Assembly (NCBI RefSeq): GCF_014653945.1 | Contig: NZ_BNAU01000013.1 | Coordinates: 104,730-168,729, forward strand | DNA from: Amycolatopsis deserti | GTDB lineage: Bacteria > Actinomycetota > Actinomycetes > Mycobacteriales > Pseudonocardiaceae | Direction of reading: 5' to 3' | Length of the DNA stretch: 64,000 bases | Shown here: positions 58,183 through 64,000 of the stretch, in pieces | Layout: each line of letters starts with the position of its first letter | Position numbering within the stretch: the stretch's first letter is position 1 | Program-made: the position numbers and the translations under genes | Notes under the pieces: generated by a model | Databases searched by the model: none | Told to the model about the DNA's origin: nothing | What the model saw: the letters and a program-made list of their open reading frames with translations, nothing else

Positions 58183-58294
58183 GGCGTCGTGGGCTGGTGG
58201 TGGCGATCCGCAGCTGCCGCGGTGGTCCCGCCGCCCGGCAGCAGTGGTCTCGCCGACCGGCCGTAGCGGTCGCGCTGGTTGGGCAGAGGCGCCA

Positions 58295-58600
58295 TCACCG
58301 CCGCATCGATGCGTGCACCGCCCTCGCGGGCCGCTTCGCCGCTGCACCGCCCTAGCGGGCCGGATCAGCGCCGCATCGATGCGCGCCGGCCGGGCGTCGG
58401 CCGCTTCGCCGCCGCACCGCGCTCGCGGGCCGGTTCGTCGCCGTACCGCGCTCGCGGGCCGCTTCGCCGCTGCACCGCCCTCGCGGGCTGGATCAGCGCC
58501 GCATCGATGCGGGCGCCGGCTGGGCGCCGGCCGCTTCGCCGCCGCTCCGATCACCCCGCCGGCCGCTTCGGCGCCGCACCGCTGCTCGCGGCGCGGCGTG
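58295..58600. repeat. Irregular GC-rich repeat tract with GCATCGATGC boxes
   Basis: The gap between the duplicated reductase fragment and the Ddn-like gene holds repeated phrases: GCATCGATGC (itself palindromic) at 58303, 58373 and 58501, and GCGGGCCGCTTCGCCGCTGC-like segments at about 30-base intervals. Units are mixed and less regular than the 19- and 23-bp arrays. Bases 58183-58294 show nothing distinct. No gene is supported here. Confidence 0.75.
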
Positions 58601-58649
58601 CGGTCGCCGTCCCGGGAATATCGCCCTCGCTGGGTGCCTTGTGCCGGGC

Positions 58650-59102
58650 GTGAGTGATCACTTCGAACGGGAGTACGCGCCGAGTCCGACGGACTGGGTC
58701 CGCGAGGCGGTCGAGACCTTCGAGGCCTCCGGCGGCGAGGCCAACCTCAACGAGCCCGGCGGGGCCCCGATCGTCGTGGTCACCACCGTCGGCGCCAAGA
58801 CCGGCAAGATCCGCAAGTCGCCGCTCATGCGGATCGAGCAGGGCGGGAAGTACCTCGCGGTGGCGTCCAACGGCGGCCGCCGCGCGAATCCGGGCTGGGT
58901 CGCCAACATCCGCGCCCACCCGACGGTCGAGCTGCAGGACGGCGCGGTCAAGAAGACCTACGTCGCCCGCGAGCTCGACGGCCAAGAGCGTCGCGAGTGG
59001 TGGGAGTACGCCGTCGCGATCTGGCCGACGTATGTCCAGTGGCAGAACAAGACCGACCGCCACATCCCGCTCTTCCTGCTGGAGGCTGAAGCTTCGTCCT
59101 GA
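58650..59102 (+). CDS. F420-dependent nitroreductase-family (Ddn-like) protein
   Basis: About 150 residues. The deazaflavin-dependent Ddn family features are present: WVREAVETFEASGG, VVTTVGAKTGKIRKSPLMRI (F420-binding), VASNGGRRANPGWVANIRAH and YWVQ-like WPTYVQWQNKTDRHIPLFLL. It reduces quinones or other acceptors with F420H2. GTG 58650 is chosen; GTG 58641 is nine bases upstream in frame. The gene borders repeats on its 5' side, so its promoter is not clear. Confidence 0.86.
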   Translation: MSDHFEREYAPSPTDWVREAVETFEASGGEANLNEPGGAPIVVVTTVGAKTGKIRKSPLMRIEQGGKYLAVASNGGRRANPGWVANIRAHPTVELQDGAVKKTYVARELDGQERREWWEYAVAIWPTYVQWQNKTDRHIPLFLLEAEASS

Positions 59103-59118
59103 CCCCGCGCCGGGCGAG

Positions 59119-62100
59119 TCAGCCGGCCGCGGTGAGCGTGCGGATGACGAGGTCCCGCGTCGCGGCCGGGTCGATCACGTCGTCGATCTCGAAGACCGTC
59201 GCCGTGCTCAGGGCCTTGCCGCGCTCGTAGTACTCGGCGACCAGCTCGAGGTAGCGGGCGTGGCGGGCCTCCGGGTCGGCGATCGCCGCCAGCTCCTTGC
59301 GGAACCCCAGCCGCACCGCGCCCTCCAGGCCCATGCCGCCGAACTCGCCGGTCGGCCACGCCACGGTCAGCGCGGGCGCGTGCAGCGAGCCGCCGGTCAT
59401 CGCCATCGCGCCCAGGCCGTAGGCCTTGCGCAGCACCACCGCGACCAGCGGCGAAGTCAGCCGCGCCCCGGCGACGAACAGGTCGCCGAACCGCCGCACC
59501 GTCGCCGTCTTCTCCGCTTCCGGTCCCACCATGAACCCCGGCGTGTCCACAAACGACACCACCGGCAGACCGTGCGCGCGGCACAGGTTCAGAAACCGCG
59601 CCGCCTTGTCGGAGGCGTCACCGTCGATCGCGCCGCCGAGGTGGGCCGGGTTGTTCGCCAGCACACCCACTCCGATCCCGCCGATCCGGGCCAGCGCGGT
59701 GATCACACCGGTCCCGAACCCGGCGCGCAGCTCGAGCAGACTGCCCGGATCGGCCACTGTGGACAGCACCGGCCGCACGTCGTAGACGCGGACCCGGCTC
59801 TCCGGCACCAGGTTCCGCAGCCGGCGCTGGTCGTGCGGCTCCCCGACCTCGGACGGACCGGCGAAGTAGGACAGGTAACGCCGGGCCACGTCGACCGCCT
59901 CGGCCTCGTCGGCCACCAGCACGTCCACCACCCCGTTGGCGTACTGCACCGGCATCGGCCCGACGTCGCCGGGCGCGACCACACCCAGCCCGCCGCCCTC
60001 GATCATCGCCGGCCCGCCCATGCCCAGTGAACTGCCCTCGGTCGCGATGACCACGTCACACACCCCGGCCAGCGCCGCGTTGCCGGCGAAGCAGTAGCCG
60101 GACACGATCGCCACCGTGGGCACCTCGCCGGCCAGCTGGGCGGCCATGCGGAACGTCGGCACGTCCAGCTGGGCGACCGCGGAGGTGTCGGTGTCGCCCG
60201 GCCGACCGCCGCCGCCCTCGGCGAACAGCACCACGGGCAGGCCGCGGTTCCGGGCGAGCCGCAGCATCCGGTCGGTCTTGCGGTGGTTGTGCACGCCCTG
60301 CGTCCCGGCCAGGACGGTGTAGTCGTAGGCGAGCACCACGACCGGCCGCCCACCGACGGTCGCGGTGCCGGTGACCAGGCCGTCGGCGGGCGTGCGGCGG
60401 ATCAGGTCGCCGAGGTCCCGGCGGCGGCGCTGCGCGGCGATCGCGAGCGCGCCGTACTCGGTGAAGCTGCCGGGATCGCACAGGTCCTCGACGTTCTCGC
60501 GGGCGGTCCGCTGCCCCGCGGAGTGCCGCTTGCGCACCGCGTCCGGGCGCGCGGCGTCCAGGCCGATCTCGTGCCGGGCCACGGTTTCCGCGAGGTCGGG
60601 CCGGATGTGGTCGAGGTCGGCCTCCGTCACCTCGGCGGCGCCGGTCACCTCGCCGTCCTCCCGCAGGGTGACCAGGACCGCCCCGGCCGCGACGGTGTCG
60701 CCGGGCTTGACCGCGACCCCGAGCACCGCGCCGCCCCGCTCGGCGGTGATCACGTGTTCCATCTTCATCGCCTCGAGCACGACGAGTTCCGCGCCGGCCG
60801 GCACCGTCTCGCCCTCGGCCACGCACACCTGCACGACCACGCCCTGCTGTGGCGCGGTGACCGTGCCCGGCGCGGCGGCCGGTTCCGTGATCTCGTCCAC
60901 CAGGTCCGGCAGTCGGCGGTCGACGAACGTGGTGTCGACCGCGCCGAGCGGCTCGGCCAGGAGTGCGCGGAGCAGGGCGAGGTTCGTCGGCGGCCCGGTG
61001 ATGGTGAACTCCCTCAAGGCGCGGCGCGCCCGGGCGGCGGCCGCGGCGAGGTCGTGGCCGGTCACGACCACCTTGGCCAGCAGCGAGTCGTAGCGCGGGT
61101 TGCCGGGGTAGCCCGGGTAGCCGTGGGTGTCCACGCGGACGCCGCGGCCGGTGGGCGGCTGGAACGCGGTGAGCGTGCCGCCGCCGGGCAGCACGGTGCC
61201 GTCCGGGCGGACCGTTTCGGTGTTGACCCTGGCCTGGATCGCCACGCCGCGCGGCTCGGGAACGGCGAGGTCCAGCGGCTCGCCCGCGGCGAGCCGGAGT
61301 CCGATCTCGACCAGGTCGAGCCCGGTGACCTCCTCGGTCACGGTGTGCTCGACCTGCAGCCGCGGATTCACCTCCAGGAACACGAATTCGCCGCCGTCGA
61401 CCAGGAATTCCACAGTGGCCAGCCCACGGTACACAGTGGACCCGATCAGCCGGGTGGCGGCTTCGTGCAAGCGCTTTCGGAGCACTTCGGACAGTGCCGC
61501 GGGCGCGATTTCGATGAGCTTCTGGCGGCGGCGCTGGAGGCTGCAGTCCCGGTCGCCGAGCGCGAGCGTGGTTTCGCCGTCGGCGGCGATCTGGACCTCG
61601 ATGTGGCGGGCGTGGGGGAGGAGCCGTTCCAGGTAGACCGAGCCGTCGCCGAACGCGGCCTGGGCTTCGGAGGCGCAGCGGCGCAGCGCGGCGGGCAGGT
61701 CGGCCGCGTCGGTCACCGGGCGCATGCCGCGTCCGCCGCCCCCGGCCAGCGCCTTGACCATCACGGCGCCGTGCTCGGCGAAGAACGCCTCGGCGGTGGC
61801 CTGGTCGGTGGGGCCGTCGGTGCCCGCGAGCACCGGAATGCCCAGCTCGCGGGCGCGTGCACGGGCCCGGGTCTTGTCGCCGAACAGTTCCAGGGCCTCC
61901 GGGGAGGGCCCGGCGAAGCGGATGCCGGCGTCGGCGCAGCGGCGGGCGAGGTCGGGGCTCTCGGACAGGAACCCGTAGCCGGGGTGCAGGAACTCGCATC
62001 CGGTGCGCTGCGCGGCGGCGACGATCGCGGCGGCGTCGAGGTAGGTGCCGTCGAGGCGTTCGGCTTGGTCGGCGCGGGTGACGTGAGCGCAGTCGGCGTC

Positions 62101-62202
62101 GTCAACGGGATACACGGCGACGGTGCGGAAGCCCAGCCCCGCGGCGGTGTCGAGGATCCGGACGGCGATCTCGCCCCGGTTCGCGACGAGCAGGGACGGC
62201 AC
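59119..62202 (-). CDS. Single-chain acyl-CoA carboxylase (BC-BCCP-CT fusion)
   Basis: A 1027-residue enzyme joining biotin carboxylase (SLLVANRGEIAVRILD; VKALAGGGGRGMRPV; LEVNPRLQVEHTVTE), a biotin carrier domain with VLEAMKMEHV (about residue 480) and a full carboxyltransferase (about 540-1027: VSGYCFAGNAALAGVCD, FVDTPGFMVGPEAEK). Architecture and length match the long-chain acyl-CoA carboxylases described from Mycobacterium avium. GTG 62202 has GAGGTGAG upstream. Product malonyl-type CoA esters of long or unusual acyl chains; substrate unproven. Confidence 0.88.
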   Translation of the reverse strand: MPSLLVANRGEIAVRILDTAAGLGFRTVAVYPVDDADCAHVTRADQAERLDGTYLDAAAIVAAAQRTGCEFLHPGYGFLSESPDLARRCADAGIRFAGPSPEALELFGDKTRARARARELGIPVLAGTDGPTDQATAEAFFAEHGAVMVKALAGGGGRGMRPVTDAADLPAALRRCASEAQAAFGDGSVYLERLLPHARHIEVQIAADGETTLALGDRDCSLQRRRQKLIEIAPAALSEVLRKRLHEAATRLIGSTVYRGLATVEFLVDGGEFVFLEVNPRLQVEHTVTEEVTGLDLVEIGLRLAAGEPLDLAVPEPRGVAIQARVNTETVRPDGTVLPGGGTLTAFQPPTGRGVRVDTHGYPGYPGNPRYDSLLAKVVVTGHDLAAAAARARRALREFTITGPPTNLALLRALLAEPLGAVDTTFVDRRLPDLVDEITEPAAAPGTVTAPQQGVVVQVCVAEGETVPAGAELVVLEAMKMEHVITAERGGAVLGVAVKPGDTVAAGAVLVTLREDGEVTGAAEVTEADLDHIRPDLAETVARHEIGLDAARPDAVRKRHSAGQRTARENVEDLCDPGSFTEYGALAIAAQRRRRDLGDLIRRTPADGLVTGTATVGGRPVVVLAYDYTVLAGTQGVHNHRKTDRMLRLARNRGLPVVLFAEGGGGRPGDTDTSAVAQLDVPTFRMAAQLAGEVPTVAIVSGYCFAGNAALAGVCDVVIATEGSSLGMGGPAMIEGGGLGVVAPGDVGPMPVQYANGVVDVLVADEAEAVDVARRYLSYFAGPSEVGEPHDQRRLRNLVPESRVRVYDVRPVLSTVADPGSLLELRAGFGTGVITALARIGGIGVGVLANNPAHLGGAIDGDASDKAARFLNLCRAHGLPVVSFVDTPGFMVGPEAEKTATVRRFGDLFVAGARLTSPLVAVVLRKAYGLGAMAMTGGSLHAPALTVAWPTGEFGGMGLEGAVRLGFRKELAAIADPEARHARYLELVAEYYERGKALSTATVFEIDDVIDPAATRDLVIRTLTAAG

Positions 62203-62206
62203 CGTC

Positions 62207-63484
62207 TCACCTCACCGTGTCGATCACGTCCTCGGTCTCCCCGGACGCTACCGGGCGGGCGGTGCCGGTACCAGGGCCGCCGGTGTCGCCAGATCGGGAC
62301 GGGCGAAACCGGCGGCCGTGTTGTTCAACGATCGGCAGGGACCGGGAATTCCCGGCCAAGATCACCAGGGCGGCCACCGAAACGAGCACGTAGGAGGACC
62401 CGAGCAGGTGCTGCCACCAGGTCCAGCGCATCTCCAGGTCGTGGGTCTGCGGCAGCCACGAGTGCGGCCCGACGGCGAAGACGAGCAGCACCGGGCTCCA
62501 ACGCGGGGCGCGGACCAGCACCGCGACCGCGGCGGGCAGCACCCAGACCCAGTGGTGCGACCAGCTCACCGGTGAGGCGAGCAGCCCGCCGGCGGCGATG
62601 GCGAGCAGGGCGGTGACGTCGTCGCGAGCCCGGCGCGCGGCGACGGCGGCCAGTGCCATGACCGCGGCGGCGAGAACGGCCCAGAGCAGCGTGTTCTCCG
62701 GCAGCAGGCGCACGAGGATCGCCTGGATGTTCTGGTTGAACGCGTAGGCGAGGCCGCCGATGCGTCCCGGGTCGAAGAGGGTGTGCAGCCAGTACTGCGC
62801 GGTGTCGTCGGGCGCGAGGAACAGGCCGGCGAGCCCGCAGGCGGCGAAGGAGGCCACGGCGGTGGCAGCGGCCCGGTATTGGCGGCGGAGGAGGAACAAC
62901 AGCACGAAAACGGCCGGGGTGAGCTTGATCGCCGCCGCAACGCCGACCAGCAGGCCGCGGGGCCAGCGGGTGCGGGGGAGCAGGCAATCCGCGGTGACCA
63001 GGGCCATCAGGATCAGGTTGATCTGGCCGAAGCCGATGGTCTGCCGGGCGGGTTCGAAGAGGGCCCACAGGGCGGCGACGCTCATGCCGAGGGCGTTCGC
63101 GGTCGCGCGGTCGCCGAGGAGGCGGCGGGCGGTGAGCGTGGTGGTGAAGGCGAGGGCGGCCGCGGAGGCGAGGCTGACCGCGAACTTCGCCACGTGCCAG
63201 GGCAGGAGTTCGACGGGTGCGAACAGGATCGCGGCGAACGGAGGATAGGTGAAGGGCAGCGGCATGCCCGGCACCATGGCCGCGAAGGCCGGCGTGTACA
63301 GCCCGACGCCGGTGCGCCAGGCGAGGCCGCCGGTGCGGTAGACGTGCAGGTCGAGAAAGCCCTGGAAGAGGAGCACCCAGCCGACCACGGTGAGGAGGAG
63401 CAGCGCGGCGGCGGCGCGGGTGATCCACCGCAGGCGGGTGTCGGCTCGTAGCGGGTTCCCGTGCGCGCGCAGGTGAGCGGCCAT
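62207..63484 (-). CDS. GT87-family polyprenol-phosphate mannosyltransferase
   Basis: A 425-residue membrane enzyme with about ten helices. The GT87 signature loop is present: GFLDLHVYRTGGLAWRTGV after the first helix with an acidic residue, LPFTYPPFAAILFAPVELL, and GFGQINLILMALVTADCLL. Related actinobacterial enzymes add alpha-1,2-mannose to lipomannan or PIMs on the outer face. ATG 63484; ATG 63488 in another frame is a shadow. Four bases separate it from the carboxylase gene, so they are co-transcribed. Confidence 0.85.
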   Translation of the reverse strand: MAAHLRAHGNPLRADTRLRWITRAAAALLLLTVVGWVLLFQGFLDLHVYRTGGLAWRTGVGLYTPAFAAMVPGMPLPFTYPPFAAILFAPVELLPWHVAKFAVSLASAAALAFTTTLTARRLLGDRATANALGMSVAALWALFEPARQTIGFGQINLILMALVTADCLLPRTRWPRGLLVGVAAAIKLTPAVFVLLFLLRRQYRAAATAVASFAACGLAGLFLAPDDTAQYWLHTLFDPGRIGGLAYAFNQNIQAILVRLLPENTLLWAVLAAAVMALAAVAARRARDDVTALLAIAAGGLLASPVSWSHHWVWVLPAAVAVLVRAPRWSPVLLVFAVGPHSWLPQTHDLEMRWTWWQHLLGSSYVLVSVAALVILAGNSRSLPIVEQHGRRFRPSRSGDTGGPGTGTARPVASGETEDVIDTVR

Positions 63485-63750
63485 TCATGTCCCCCAGTCA
63501 CGGCGCGGCCCCCTGCCGCGTCCCCCAAGATCGCCATCTTGGCACCGGCGCGCACGGGCGCGGAGGGAGGTCCCCCGGTCCAGTGACGGGCGGAGGATGA
63601 GGTGGTGCCGGGCCCGGGGGCTTCAGGGGCGGCCCGGACGGTGGAGTGGTGCCGCGGGCGGCGCCGGCAGGTGCGGCGCCCGGCGAGTCGGGGTGGCTGC
63701 CGGATGCGGGCCGGGTGGTGGGGCTGGGCACCCCACCAGAGAGACGGGGG

Positions 63751-64000
63751 CAAGTGGCGGCGCTCCGCCGGGGCGAGGTGAGGCGATTGTTCGATGTGTG
63801 CCGGGCGGTGGGGGCCGGCGGCCCGCGTCAAGGCCGGACCGTGGGGGCAAGTGGCGATGCTCCGTCGGGGCGAGGTGGGGCGGTTGTTCGATGCGTGCCG
63901 GGCGGTGGGGGCCGGCGGCCCGCGCCAAGGCCGGATCGTGGGGGCAGGTGGTGGCGCTTCGTCGGGGCCGTGGTGGGGCGGTTGTTCGATGAGTGCCGGG
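63751..64000. repeat. 97-bp tandem repeat running off the window edge
   Basis: Copies start at 63751 (CAAGTGGCGGCGCTCCGCCG), 63848 (CAAGTGGCGATGCTCCGTCG) and 63945 (CAGGTGGTGGCGCTTCGTCG), exactly 97 bases apart; the third is cut by the window end. Each contains TTGTTCGATG and GTGCCGGGCGGTGGGGGCCGG. The stretch 63485-63750 is GC-rich with weaker, older-looking copies of the same phrases and the presumed promoter of the GT87 gene. No gene is supported. Confidence 0.88.

Noticed and set aside
63597..63992. 131-codon plus-strand frame over the 97-bp repeat
   Set aside because: Gly/Arg-rich product tracks the DNA repeat; no ribosome-binding site and no recognisable domain.

Overview
The window is very GC-rich chromosomal DNA (clearly above 70% by eye) with strong third-position G/C, many GTG/TTG starts and dense 4-base stop/start overlaps. 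F420-type oxidoreductases, an actinobacterial SUF operon, an LCP protein, GT87 mannosyltransferases and abundant acyl-CoA enzymes point to an actinomycete. A Pseudonocardiales (Amycolatopsis-like) genome is my best guess, inferred from style and gene content rather than from any alignment. The SUF operon followed by an ABC-F ATPase and a tiny helix-turn-helix protein recalls the M. tuberculosis Rv1461-Rv1473A region (from memory).

Layout. 0-4.6 kb: Fe-S assembly operon sufB(partial)-D-C-S-U-T. 4.6-8.5 kb: a lipoprotein, a frameshifted EAL-CBS-GGDEF gene and a dNTP triphosphohydrolase. 8.5-17.3 kb: a long inverted repeat, an ABC-F ATPase with a possible leader peptide, a small HTH protein, a GT87 enzyme, an ABC exporter, a SIS protein, a hydrolase and an LCP ligase. 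17.3-25.3 kb: an IS5-type remnant, a TetR/esterase divergon, a GNAT enzyme, a degenerate GGDEF-EAL protein, a peroxiredoxin and a P450. 25.3-29.4 kb: nrdAB, whose small subunit has class Ic-type residues.

29.4-38.4 kb: an Atu-like (acyclic terpene or branched acyl-CoA) operon of seven tightly coupled genes, ending with its likely TetR regulator and headed by a perfect palindrome. 38.5-44.2 kb: a MarR/nitroreductase divergon, then a pyrimidine-salvage-like group (NCS1 permease, deaminase, 2OG-Fe(II) oxygenase), within which sits a 22-residue cysteine-rich peptide gene with its own promoter-region repeat, ribosome-binding site and terminator. 44.2-46.6 kb: TetR plus two SDRs. 47.3-49.7 kb: an LLM oxidoreductase, LysR and TetR. 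50.3-56.1 kb: three acyl-CoA dehydrogenases with an APH-family kinase-like protein, and a FabG/MaoC pair. 56.2-63.5 kb: a DUF998 protein, an aldo/keto reductase, a Ddn-like protein, a single-chain acyl-CoA carboxylase and a second GT87 enzyme.

Much of the right half is acyl-CoA metabolism under TetR control. The same 14-base palindrome sits upstream of the fabG-maoC pair and between tetR and the SDR pair, with a weaker version before the epoxide hydrolase, which suggests one regulon spread over 12 kb. The most unusual structure outside genes is a set of five unrelated short tandem-repeat arrays (unit lengths 19, 23, 97 bp and less regular ones) confined to gene gaps, plus a partial duplication of a reductase gene's 3' end.
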